Positions 9,470 through 21,700 of a stretch of DNA of 24,432 nt are shown piece after piece (within the stretch, counting starts at the first letter, position 1; the number at the start of each line of letters is the position of its first letter). The DNA is from Phoronis australis (Eukaryota > Phoronida > Phoronidae). The DNA lies in assembly GCA_002633005.1 (NCBI GenBank), contig NMRA01000195.1, positions 40,131 through 64,562 of the forward strand, in the 5' to 3' direction. The notes below the pieces were generated by a model. That model was not told where the DNA came from and did no database searches. It saw only the letters and a program-made list of their open reading frames with translations. Made by a program: the position numbers and the translations under genes.

Positions 9470-11176
9470 TCAAGTCTGTGTTTACCGCTCGGTATTACGA
9501 CCAAAGATTTTATAGATATAGTATCTTTGTTACGACCTCAGTACCGGGTGTATACAACCGGAATGGTACGAAAGGGTTCAATCGGTTACTGTCGTTGGAC
9601 GGTATTGGGCCATTAGGAGCCGAGAACCCTAAAGCGGTATGCGGTGCACGCGGTAAGAAGCAACAAATAAACAGTACTGGGCCAACATTGTCATGTTTAC
9701 TGGGATATGGTGAGCTATTGAGCATCTGTAACACTGTAAAACCTTTAAAAATGAAAAAAAATATCCATTCTGGCAATAGTTTTTGTGTGAACTTGAAAAG
9801 CGTTTACGACAACACAAACGTTTATTCCGACGTGTCCTGTTTCAGAGGGTACGTGATTGCACGAATATACAGTTCTGCAGTCTACTCAAAAAAGTCTTTA
9901 GTTCGGGACGGAGTCCAAAATTTGTGACATGGAAATCTGAGCAAACACTGGAATTTCTTGGTGAAGAAATTTAGAACATGGGAGAATTTTGCCTTTTGAG
10001 TGTCACTCAAGTTACAAACAGAGTGGAATTTTACACAACAGGGTCTGAAAATAGGCATGTAAGTTCACACGAATCAGTGCTGATCACTGACACCTTTGTG
10101 AAAACTGCCACCAGCAGCTTTGAGTATTGGATGGCTAATATTGCAAATTTCTAAAAAATGGGACAAGCTCGGACCTCAAGCAAAATGAGTAATTTTTCTA
10201 TCTCCCAAACTAGAGACTTTTAACCGTAATTAACAGTTAAGGTACTTAACAGCCAATGTTTCAAATTTGGAAAACTTTCCAAGCTTCCTTTTCTTTGTGT
10301 TTCTATCTGTTGTTATCCACGCCGTTTTGTGGCAAATGATTCACCTAAGGGCAGCACACATGTACATGTATACATTTAAGATATCTGTTCCTCTGAACAC
10401 AGTCAATCGGAACAGATAATTTTCTTGGTTTTCTACAAGGCTCAGCATTAACAATGGTTCATTGACCAGCTTTATCTTTTTCCAAGTGTTTCAGAACTCT
10501 TTAAAATTTCGTAACACCTGTAAACTGTGTATAACACGGTGATACAAAAGCTCCGTTTCGTCACATAACAATGAACCTTTTCTTGCACTGAAATTCGATC
10601 CACGTCTTTGTACATTCTTTAGCCTGCGCTTAGTAGACTCAAAAACGCGGTGTATGTAAATTCAAGAAGCTCAAAATTGGGTGCGAAGTATGAGACGTGA
10701 ATGTAACTAGGGACAGGCAACTTACCAGTCTATTACTGCGACAACTAGTCAGTCGCTCACACTATATTTGACATGTCAGCAGTGTCGCAGCTGGAACAAA
10801 ACTTCTCTTTGTTTGAGATGCACAAAATGATTCAGGAAACAAGACATATTGGATTTTGCACAGACAGAATACTTTCCTGTCCTCCCATTGGCTGTTCTAA
10901 TCAAAGTGCAGCGACACCCAGTGACAAGCAAAATATTCGAGGCTTGTTTTTACCAACTTTTGAGCTATTTACTAAACGTGCAAGTATATTCTTGGAAACG
11001 TTGTTACAACTGACTTTGGTCATCTGAAGAAAGATTTTCTCCAAAGTTGCTTTTGCCCCCCGAAGTAGCCACAGACTTCAAAGATAGGAGAGCGTGATCA
11101 TTGGCCTAGAAGTACTTTTGCAAGCAGCAAAATCGCCAGAAATCTGAACGGTATCAAGGATCGCTTTTGCTTGTGT
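9470..11176. other. No supported gene
   Basis: The plus-strand open frame at 9466-9927 (153 codons) starts at GTG and shows no known motif, and the minus strand is open over the same bases. The plus-strand frame at 10773-11027 starts at a real ATG and encodes 84 residues beginning MSAVSQLEQNFSLFEMHKMI, without a recognised domain or clear splice donor. TACATGTA occurs at 10363. This lies downstream of the transporter gene. Confidence 0.4.
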
Positions 11177-11452
11177 TTTATTGTAGACATGAGTTACCCC
11201 AAAACTACTTTCTTAGACAGACCACCGCTTCAAAGAACTTACATGTACATGCGCACAGGTAAGAGCGCTTTGTTCCATCGTCACGTCTGACTGAAACCGG
11301 ACGTGTTCTCAAAACAATTTCTGTTTAAAAGTGACTTGGGTGGTAAAAAAACAAACTAACTGCTGACCAAAATTGCCCTATCGCGGAAAGCTTCACTGTC
11401 CGGCTAAACTGCTAGCATTTTCACGTTAATCACTCTGTGAACCTATTACCAA

Positions 11453-11458
11453 TTTAAT
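11453..11458 (-). terminator. Possible poly(A) signal of the transporter gene
   Basis: On the minus strand an ATTAAA hexamer lies about 200 bases past the stop codon at 11658. A canonical AATAAA (minus strand, 11182-11177) lies about 480 bases past it. Either could set the 3' end, and I cannot tell which is used. Confidence 0.25.
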
Positions 11459-11657
11459 GTGGGCTAGAACATAATAACAATGTTATAGTAACTTCGGGTT
11501 TATAAAAATTAAAGGTTATGAGAACCATGCTCTATAACAACCCCATGACCAATATGAAGAGATCATTGGGCTTTTGTCGTCTCAGTTCGTTCGTCCAACC
11601 AGCACCGCTGGGGCTGAGATAACCAGGTGCTTATTGGCAATAACGCTAATTTCCCCA

Positions 11658-12739
11658 TCATACTTCTTCCAGAAAAGCTACGGATTCTTTCGAGAGATGT
11701 ACAGATAGAGATTTTTGAACCCTAGATTTCTTCCGAAGTTGAGAGGTATGGTGACTTGCCAGGATCTGTAGAAGTACTGCTGACAACAATCCTAAACAGG
11801 CTAATCCCAGACAAACATGCATTAAGGACATTTGGCCCTTATTCTGCAGTAGGTAGCCAATCAGATTATCCGTACCAATGTCGACTACGCCGGTTATAAT
11901 AGCTATCCAGCCAAGGAAACCCACAGAAAGGCTGACATAATTATTCAACCACGACATCATGGTATACCAAATGGGTGAGGCGAAAAATCTGTAAGCACAA
12001 AGGTATATCCATAATGTCGTACGAGACGTCAGACCAAACGATAGCAGTGCGCATGACACAGTCGTTCCAATAACTTCGGTGAAGAGCATGAACTGTACGG
12101 GAACGAACAAACTTAACAACGAAGCCGCGGCACGTGACACCAAGCGTAGGAGGTTTGCAGTTGATATTAGATACGCAGCTTCATCTTTATCAAATTTCAA
12201 GTTGGATCCTGTTGCGAACGAAAAGCCCCAAAGGGAAATTGAAGATGCGTGACCATACAGACAGCACAAAAATGTTGATACTCCAATAAGCACGAGCAAT
12301 CCAAATGTGAAATCCCCGCTGGCCCAATTCCGTGGGGAAGTAATTTCCAGGAAACTGTACTTTGACTTGCCATTCGGTAAGTCTCTGCTGGGTAGTTCAT
12401 TGTCGGCAATCGGAATATTACATGTACGTCGTTCAAGAAGATCGAAAAGTAAAAACAATGTCCCAACTAATGCCACTAGAGTTGCAACAAGCATGAAGGG
12501 TATCTCTATACGCGCCGGTTCGGTGTTTAGAGACCGTTCCGTAAAATTGTGGGCGTTCACTTGATGCAAGGACTTGTTGAACAGACTAACATTTTCTGCC
12601 CGGTGTTTCCGGGAATCGGAAACGAAGGATTTACTTATTAGTGGTGTAAGTGCTTGTCCCACGGCATAACCCAATGACAAAAGATGCAACGGAAACGCCG
12701 CTCGATCTCCCCCCATCGAACTGATTACGTGAGGTTGCA
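11658..12739 (-). CDS. Transporter exon 4 (residues 150-509)
   Basis: This large last exon carries helices 5 to 12, the glycosylated helix 5-6 loop, the central cytosolic linker (about residues 252-293) and a basic C-terminal tail. The acceptor is TTTTATCTTTCAG|TG, whose two bases complete the codon begun in exon 3. The stop is TGA at 11660-11658. Nothing in the frame is broken. A TACATGTA word lies within the coding sequence at 12419-12426. Confidence 0.85.
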
Positions 12740-15700
12740 CTGAAAGATAAAAGATCTAAATATATTGAATGTTAAATTATCCATTAAGCGTCAGCTTACG
12801 GATCATACAAAGTAGAGCCCGCATCATAACTCCTGGGACTCATTGGGGACGAAAATTCGTAACAACTAGGACTCAAACAATGTGGTGACCGAAGGTAGCA
12901 CGAAAATTACAACGACGGAGGGAGGGGTTAACATTTGTGGCGGCATGGGCGTCTTTGCCAGTTCAAATTGCCAGGGATCTCATTAATTCAAGAAACGTAC
13001 ACCCAGTGACATTTCCCTGACACCAAATAAAGTTGCATTACCTTTTGACTAAGTGTGAAATCGCTGGTTTAGACATTCAGTTGGAATTTCGAGATAACTT
13101 AAAATGAAATTGAAAATAAACCGTTTGGAAGTACATGTACAAACTGTCAAATCTTCTTTGTAAATGTTCGTTATGTTCCACTTGAGAAATGCCAAGAGGT
13201 AAATGACACGTTGGGGGCGATTTTGAAAATTGACCAAGTTTTGAGTTCGATTCATCTGGTAGATAAAAATCTAATGGGATGCAAATAAGTTAAATTAAAA
13301 ATTAAGCTTTGAGCTTTCGTCGAATTATCGAAGATCTTGTGTTACACAATTGTACCTCCAGGTGGCACGTTAGGATGAACAAAAATTCGTGCAGTCTCAT
13401 GAATTACTGAAGTCGTATTTAGGAACGTTGCATGTAAAGTTCACGCACACGCAGTTTTGTGCTTACACGTACGCCATTGTTACGCAATTAAATGTCTCTG
13501 TCACACACTTACAGATATGGGAGACTGTACTAGCGAACACGGCGAAGAATACTAATACACCAAGCACCTCGACAGATGGAGCGAAAGGTAACATTGCGTA
13601 AAACAGACAACCAACAATGCAGCCACCAGCAACCACCAAGTTACTCCTGAAACAACATTTATGGATTAATGCACTCAATGATGTGAGCCCGCGAAGCACT
13701 TGTCCTATTTGAAAAAAAACTGTTTTCACTTTTACAAGTTGTCAGTGGAAACGCCTGCACTTTGTTTAGCGTAGATTATGTTTAAATGGGATTGTCGTTT
13801 AGTTTCTGCTTTACGTTATCGTAGTTGGGAACATGCAAATACCTGTTCAGTGTTTTTCAATCAAAAGGCCGCTGGATCAAGGTTATTTAGAACTTTTGTA
13901 AAATGTCGAAGTTTGGCTAACTTCGGGACGCCATATCTCAGAATAGCAGACTCAATTCATCTGAAACTTTCAGATGTGTTCTCCAAAACGATGTTGGGAT
14001 CTGTTTTTTAAAATATTCCTCTTTTGCAAAAGAGGTTATCTAAAAGCAGAACTTTTAATATTTTTGTCTGAAAAATATCGAAAAATTGCATAACACTAAA
14101 ACGACCTGACAATTTGGAAAACAACGCTATTTCAAGCGTTTTCCCATCCATGACAAGAATATAATTACAATTTTCACAAATATCCAAGCAGCATGCGCCC
14201 CGTCACACAAAGGTACAGACGCAAGCAAGCACGCACAAACAAGCACGTAAACCGGTTTGAGGAGGCCTGGAAAGCGAAAAAAAATACTCAAGGTGGTTCT
14301 CCACCACCTTGCCCTACAGAGAATACAACCTGATCTTCTGGTATTTTTACGGTTTATTCGTAAAGATTTCTGTTGTAAAAGCATTGTTCTTTTAGTTTAA
14401 AAAAACAGTCGATCTGTAAACTGTTCTCTACATTGTGGATTTTTCTCCCAAATGGCAAAGAACGTATTATTGATTGCATTTCTCGCTTGCATGCGGACGA
14501 CGTAACACAGTTGCCGCAAAACAGCGTAAAAACTTGGGCACGTCGATATGTCGGAGGCTTGTTGCAAAGTAATCTAGTAATTTCTTAAATCTCTTCAAAC
14601 TCAGAAATAAACATTTAAAGTTGCATTTCGTCCACTTTCGTTGGTTAAATGGAACATTGAAACAGAACCCTCTCTGTTACTCATAATATTCCTTCCTGGC
14701 GGCAAGGTCGAATTTGTTACAGAAAAATACCTATTGTTTCTCTTAATTAACGAGCTAAACAGGGCAAAAATTATCCACAAATAATCACTGAGAACTGATT
14801 GGTTGTTTCCGAAAACACATTTCGAGTTTTAGAGAATATTAAGATATGTATGTCGATCGCCAGCAACCCGGAAGAGGTTTTGTAAAGTCGATCTGTACCT
14901 TAATGTACCAAGGGATCTTCCCTTGTAAACCTTCTTAAAAAATTCCTAAATATACATAGCGTCACGGCTCAGCAAAATCATGAAGCTTTCACGAACTGTC
15001 ACTTTGCCGAATTATTTTTTACCTATGTCACTGACCTCTTATTTTCCTACGCGCCATTTTCAAAACTCCATAAAACATGTTTTCGACACTTTGCGAAACG
15101 TTGGAGAATTGGACGACACGGAAAGGTCATCTACTGGTAACAAACAACGACAGCTAATTTGTTAATTTGTGAGAGTAAAGGATTTTATTCCGACAGAAGG
15201 TAATTTTTTCGAAGTGCTCTGAGTAAACAGTTAGCATGCACAATTCATGTTTTTGCTAAACTACCAAAAACATAGTAGTGAGTACTTTTCAGCCACTCTC
15301 CTCGTGTTTTTAAAGTGATTTCTTCCGACAGACAGAATTTTTTCAAGAGATGTCGAAAAGTCATCGATGCCGTGACTGTTATGTTTTTGTAATAGAAAGA
15401 AGCAGAAATGTAATATTGACAGGAATTAAGAATGACGTCACAAAAGGATGACGTCACATAACATCACAACACCTCCCCGCCTTATTAAGCGAAAGCTTGT
15501 ATTTTTAAGTCTCTCGGACCTTCTCAAGTTGTGTGGCCTATATTCATTTACCGTTGGAAGTCGTGGGTTTGGGCGCTTCTTCTTTTCCGATTTTCTCGTT
15601 TGTATTTCTATTTTCGTAGTTGCATACTCTTCATTCCTTGCTTGTCTGTCATCTGTATGGGATTCTCCAGTTGGCAAAATGTGGTATCTGCAGGATCTGT

Positions 15701-18700
15701 ATCTTCTTCAGAACAATTCCTTGGTCTAAACTAATGGATACGACGATGCCAGATTGGACCAATTGGCATGAATTTCACTTTGACAGAACGTGGACCGATA
15801 AGTCAGGTCACAACAGCAGGTACATGTACCCAGCGAGGGTCCCTACTTTGACGAGGCCCATATCACGAGGAATAACATGGCATTCTAATGGTATAAATAG
15901 CAATGTTTGACACCGTTTGATCGGACTCAATAATTTGTGGTTTCGCACAATTTCTTGACTGCTTCCCTTGCGCTACAAGAGCAGGTGAAGACGTAAGCTG
16001 TTTAGCTCACAACGAATTTGTCTTCCATTTAAGAGTTCGCTTGGGGAATAACCAGAATCTAGAGGTGTCCGAAGATATTGCAATAAAAACTCTTGAAACG
16101 CTGATTTTGGCGACAAAGGAGATTTCCTCAGAGATTGCTTGAAAGTCTGTACCGAACGCTCTGCAGCCCCATTTGTAGCTGGATGGTTGGGGGCACCTGT
16201 AAGGTGTACAGTTCCACGTTGTAGGCACCAAGCCTGAAACTATTCAGAGCAAAATGTTCTTGCATTATCTGTTACTAACGTTTGGAGATAGCCATAATGC
16301 ACCGTTCTCTTTCAAGCAATCCCGTTGTTGTTTGAGTTGACAGTGAACATGTTGGCTGTAAACATGGATATTTAGAATACGCATCTACCATGACTAACCA
16401 GATTTTTCCAAGAAAGTTTATGGCATGATCAACATGAACACGGCTCCATGGCTTTTCGGGTAGCATTCATGGATGAATGGCTGCTTTCGGTGATCTGTTT
16501 TGATATTCAGCACAAGGAGTGCAATGACGTACCAGTTCTTCAATGTCCTCGTTAATACGTGGCCAATAAACCGCTGTCCATGCTAGCTGCTTCATTCTCT
16601 GCATTTCGAAATGGCCAATATAAAGCAGATCCAACACCTGTTTTCCTAATCACTTTGGAATAGCTATCCGTGTACGATGAAAAAGACCTCAATATTCTGT
16701 GGTCAAGGTATCTTTCTATTTTCTGAAACATTTCAATTCTTCGGAATCCATAGAAACTGGCCAACCTTCTATGGCATATCTCACTGCTTTAGAAATGTCA
16801 GAATCCTTGCTAGAATCCCTTTTAAGCAATTTAGAGCTAACAGGGTTCAAATCTAGACTTTCTTGCTTAACAGAACAGACCATATTCACGTCTGCTTGTT
16901 CTTCTTCACGGTCAAGTTTTGAATCTTTACCGCAGAGAAAGCGACTCAATGCATCTGCATTAGAATGATCGGATATTTTCCGATACTCCACTGTGTATTT
17001 ACATTGGCTAAGATGTAACGCCCATCTTGTTAGCCGATTGGCAGCCATAGCTGGAACTCCTTTTGTTGATCTGAAAATAGAAACTAAAAGTTTGTGATCA
17101 GTTATCAAAATGAAACGTCTTCCGAAACGAAATTGATGAAATTTCATTAGTGCGAAAACAGTTGCCAGAGCCTCACCTTGAATTTGACTGTACCTCCGTT
17201 GAGTGTCCGTGAGAGTCTTTGAAACATTGCCAATCGGACGTTCACCACCATCAGGATAGCGATGAAATAGAACGGCTCCAATCCCAACATTAGAAGCATC
17301 ACATGGAATTCCCAACTGTTGTTTATGATCGAAATGAGCCAAAACTGCATCTGTACACAGTATTTCTTTTAAACGCTGAAAACCTTCATTCTTCTCAGCT
17401 CCCCATCTCCATGGCTCATATTTGCGCGTCAAATGCCTCAGTGGAGCAGTATATAATTTCGGAATGAACTTTCCGTAAAATTGAACAGATCCAAGGAACG
17501 AACGTGAATGGGAAACTTCTGATGCTGCTGCATTTTCAAAACAGTATCAACTTTTTACCTTGTTTAATGCCATAACGTGAAAGCATGTGACCTATGTTGA
17601 CCAAATGAGCATTTTCCACGCGACATCTAATTCTATTATCTTGCAAACGCTGGAGTAGGCTTAGTAAATTCTGAAGATGTTCTTCAGCGTTGCGACTGCT
17701 TACAAAAATATCATCCAAGTTTACAACCACGCCATTTAAATCGCTAGCCAATTTTTCCATGATATCCTGGAAACACCAGGAGCTGAACTTATCCCAAATG
17801 ACAATCTCTTTTGTAGAAGAACTCCACGATGTGTGGATAGTGCCAGAGGTCCCTGAATTTCCGAAGTTAATTTACTCTTATTATACGCATCAGCCAAATA
17901 AATTTTCGTGAATTAAAAGCCGCCAACGAGTTTTCGCAAAAGATCCTCAGGCAGGGGTAGCGGATGACGTTGAGTTTCAAGCTGGGGATTTATGGTTACT
18001 GAGTAATCTCCGAATACTCTTAATTTCCGTTTACTTTGGCCAGGAAGCGGTGCATTTCTTTTAGGAATGTACTCGTTGTATTGTGTATGTTTCCAAATTC
18101 CACGTTTAATACCAGCATCATATGCCAGATGCAAGTCTTTCAGTAATGCAAAAGGTACTGCGCGAGGTTTGCAAAATATTGGTTGGACATCAGGCTTGAA
18201 TTTTACATCTAATTCGAAAAATTTTAAATATCCCAGTTCAGGTTTGAGTAGGTTTTGGAAATTCATCGCAGATGACTATGCACGCGTGCGTTCTGCCAAC
18301 AATAATCAAATCGTGTTTGCTTACTACTAATTCAACGTTTGCTGTATGCTGTGAATCGGACTGTAATGTTGCGTTTTTTGATGAAAATTCCCAAAACTGT
18401 TAATGTTTGCCGCGACATACTGACTGTGCGATGGAGATAAAACAGATTTTCCAAGTTTGAAACAAACCTTCTCCGAAATGAAATTGTCCGGTGATCCAGT
18501 ATCTACGTCAAATGTCTGTTTTTGCCTCATATGTGAACAACACTATCATTTGGATCTGGATACAAAATGTGATTACTTTTCTGTTCTGGTCATGCTAAAA
18601 TATACTTTATCCCAAGCCTTTCTTTTGCTTAGACATACATGTACAGTCTTTATATGACATTTCTTGTGACAGAAACGGCACTCAGTCTCTTTAAAACGAC

Positions 18701-21700
18701 AATCCATTGCCGCGTGGCCTTTTTTCTACAACGGGGACATGTTCCCTTTGGAAAACCTCTAAACTTCTGTGCTTTGCCGAGCCTGCTTTCTTGCCTCCTT
18801 TTCTTTTGTAACTTAAGCACTGAATCGCCGTAAACCGTTTCTTTTGCAACTTTGGACGCCTCTTCAATTCCTGTTGCTATTTCTATGGCTTTCTTAAAAG
18901 ATTATTCGTCTTTTTTATTTTGAAAAGAGCTTTTAGGACCGCCTAATTAATAATTGAACAAGTAAATCTAGTTCTCATAGCTTCATCCTGAGGATCCTTT
19001 ATTGTTGGAAAATCGCTTTTTGCGGCGTCTTGTCGAATACGAGCTGCTAGCTCCTGTATTGTCTCATCTGGCTGTCTTCTTGTGTTAGACCAAAATTTGA
19101 ATCGCTCCCGGACTACAAAATACTTCGAATCGCATTGATTCGCCATGAATGCTGTAAATTCATTGATTGTCCAGTTGATTGATATCCTTGGAAGGTGTCT
19201 GCTGCTTTGACAAAATTGCAAGCAACTTATAAACTGTAGATGTATGATTCGTCAAGAAAGATTGTCGAAGTTCTTCCAAAGGTATGGAGTGTGCACCTGT
19301 AAATGTTTGGTATCTGGATCAATGATCCTTCCACTGAACTGTCGAATGCACCAAAAGTTAGAGTAGATGTCGTTGGTTGGTGCATCAGCCAGCTAGTGAT
19401 CATCTCAGCAAAACGCTGATTATTCTCTTGCTGTTGGTTGATTTGTTGTTGTAATAACGAAATAATGCCAGCCAACTCACCCATCTTTTTATATCCTGCC
19501 AACTACGCCAAAATCTGTTCTGTTTTTGGTAATAGAAAGAAGCAGAAACGTATAAAAGAAATGTAAAATATATTGACAGGAATTAAGAATGACGTCACAA
19601 AAGGATGACGTCAAAGAAACCTACAAACATCACAACAATGACAATCCGCGGGCCAAACGTGCCTTCCGTTGAGACAAGTTTTACGAAAAAACGCAAGAGC
19701 ACCAAGACACCGTGACATTTTGAAAAGCATAGACCTCATTTTGATTGCCGCCATTTTGAATGACGCAAAAAGTTTCTGAGAAAAATTTTGTTGCTCGCAT
19801 TAGATTCCCTACACCCGTGCAACTCAAAAAGCGATATAATGTGTCTGCAACTTTCACGTAATTTTAGAAATTTGAAACTAGGGACGTTCTCAGTGAAATT
19901 GCTCTTACTGCAGCCCCCACAAAAGGCACCTTAGATGTCTGAATAGAGCGGCTTTCCATTTTCACAACTCCCCATTATCGCATTGGTAAAATCAACAGCG
20001 ACTTAATTGGTCTTGCACCCATTACGTACAACCCCGATAACAGAAAATTATTATTTCTTAATTTGGCTTGTTTCTTGGCAACAGTTACACTAAAAGCTAT
20101 TAAATCTCTTAACTGAGGCGTGGTAATAAAATTCTTTGTGAGACATGTTTTCATGGTGGGAACTCTTTAATCAGCAGGTTTTTTACCAAACTACTACCCA
20201 GAGTGTGACCGGCAGTGCCACCGTAGGGATTTATTTATGAACTGCTATCAGCAATAAGGTACATGCACATACCACTGAACAGGTAGGCTGCATCGATGGG
20301 GCAAATACACATTTCAACTGGGGGGTGCGTCGGCAGCCTAATTCCCGTAATAACTTTACGGTGCCTCCTAAGTTCTGTTGCAAGCAAAGCACGTGACCCC
20401 GTCATCTTCGTTTACGAGGCTCTTGCATTTGCAAGTGCACACAAGATTTGTCTTATGTTGATTTCGCGGGTTGAAACACTGAGCGCTGTCACTAAAGTAG
20501 TGTAATTTTAGTAATCTCAATGAAAATGTACTAATGCCACTTTCGCTGAAGTCTGTTGTACGTGTACATGTAAGTGCTAGCGTGGACTGGTCTGCGCAGT
20601 TGCGGACTTACAATATACACGTAAGGCATGGAAAGAAAAGAACACAACCACAAACACTGTTCTATTAGAGGTTAACCTACCTTTTAGGAAACTTGCTTAT
20701 TAAAAACGTCACCAAAGGCGCAGACATAAGGAAACTCAGCTGTCCTACTGACATGGTGGTCGCCATGGTTGCGTAGCTGCCGTTGGTTTGTACGATAAGA
20801 TCCGGTAAACAGATGCCAATGTTAGTGTCTGCACATGCCTTGGAACAAAAGAGAGTCGGAGTGAGACATCGGGAATGGTAACCACGACAACATTGAGACA
20901 ATTACATGTAATTTCATTAACTTTGAGACAATATGCATGTAACTGTAATACCAACTCTCTGGCGTGGCCTATGTGTTCTATTGTTAGAACTTGTGACTTC
21001 GAAAAGTGATGCGATCACTTGATCTTTGAATTTCCGCTTGAGAGTTACACATGTAATCAATTGTTGTACAGTACGCAGTAGTTATCAGTTCAAGCATACT
21101 TCCATTGCTTCATTTTGACTTCGTCGTTTTTCTTCATCAAATGTGGCTCTTGAGGTACGGTTCCGGACAAACCAGTGATTTCAGTCTCGGCAAATACACG
21201 TATTATTCAACATAACCCTCAATTACACTGGTTATGCTTTGTACTCATTGACCTGTGGCCCTGTTTGGAGGACAACATTAGGCCTCTCATATCGATTCAG
21301 TTTGCAGCTTCTCAAACTGCATGTCAGATGTTTTTCAACAACAAAAACTGTAGCATGGTCATAAAAATACGGAAATGAATTTCATTTGGTTACTGAATAT
21401 TTGTTCTACCAATATCAATGAAAAATTAAGGCTCTACCAATCGATGTGTTGATGTAACATTCAAAACAGCGTGTGTCAGTGTGTGTGTGCGCGCGCTCAA
21501 GTGTGCACGTGTATGTTATTACTGTTTTCAGTTTTTGATAGAATAATAATTCATTTGTGCAACGTTCTATATTGCCCAGATGCCAGTTTTGTTAACACAG
21601 ATACTTTTCGATAGTAATTGCCTATACTTGTGATATTAAATTTCCTAAAAATGAAAAAAAATATCTTGTAAAATAACCCGATCCAAAAGTTTTGTGTTGC

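Larger units (their letters stand above)
13647..15376 (-). other. Distal part of transporter intron 2
   Basis: This is noncoding sequence between the retrotransposon and exon 3. It holds two strong inverted repeats (14018-14035 and 14289-14311). Short open frames on either strand have no recognised motif. Confidence 0.65.
15377..19637 (-). mobile_element. Degenerate Ty3/Gypsy LTR retrotransposon, Mag-like
   Basis: A 4261-base element is complete in layout but broken in frame, and it is inserted in intron 2 in the host gene's orientation. In minus-strand order it has a 5' LTR, candidate primer-binding site, gag, protease, reverse transcriptase, RNase H, integrase, polypurine tract and 3' LTR. 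Both LTRs begin TG and end CA. The five bases flanking it are GTGAC (15372-15376) and ATGAC (19638-19642), a near-perfect target duplication with one change. Motifs such as DTGSPDNFIS, the DYSVTINPQLETQRHPLPLP stretch and ETIQELAARIRQDA are typical of Mag-lineage elements of animals, from memory of the family. It is short for a Gypsy element (often about 5 kb) and could not move by itself because of many frameshifts and stops. Confidence 0.92.

Noticed and set aside
9466-9927. 153-codon plus-strand open frame
   Set aside because: It starts at GTG, has no recognised motif, and the opposite strand is open over much of the same sequence.
10773-11027. 84-codon ATG-initiated plus-strand frame, with a phrase faintly like a homeobox-protein repressor motif (IGFCTDRILS)
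   Set aside because: The likeness is too short to support, there is no clear donor or downstream exon, and the end of the frame is low in sense.
13647-13729. Possible longer exon 3 or an alternative helix-2 exon (IGQVLRGLTSL)
   Set aside because: The upstream acceptor at 13705 is out of phase with exon 2, while the TTTCAG at 13647 fits phase and family alignment exactly.
9746-21665. Exact 20-base A-rich word shared by 9746-9765 and 21646-21665
   Set aside because: It is low-complexity sequence and the flanks do not match, so probably chance.
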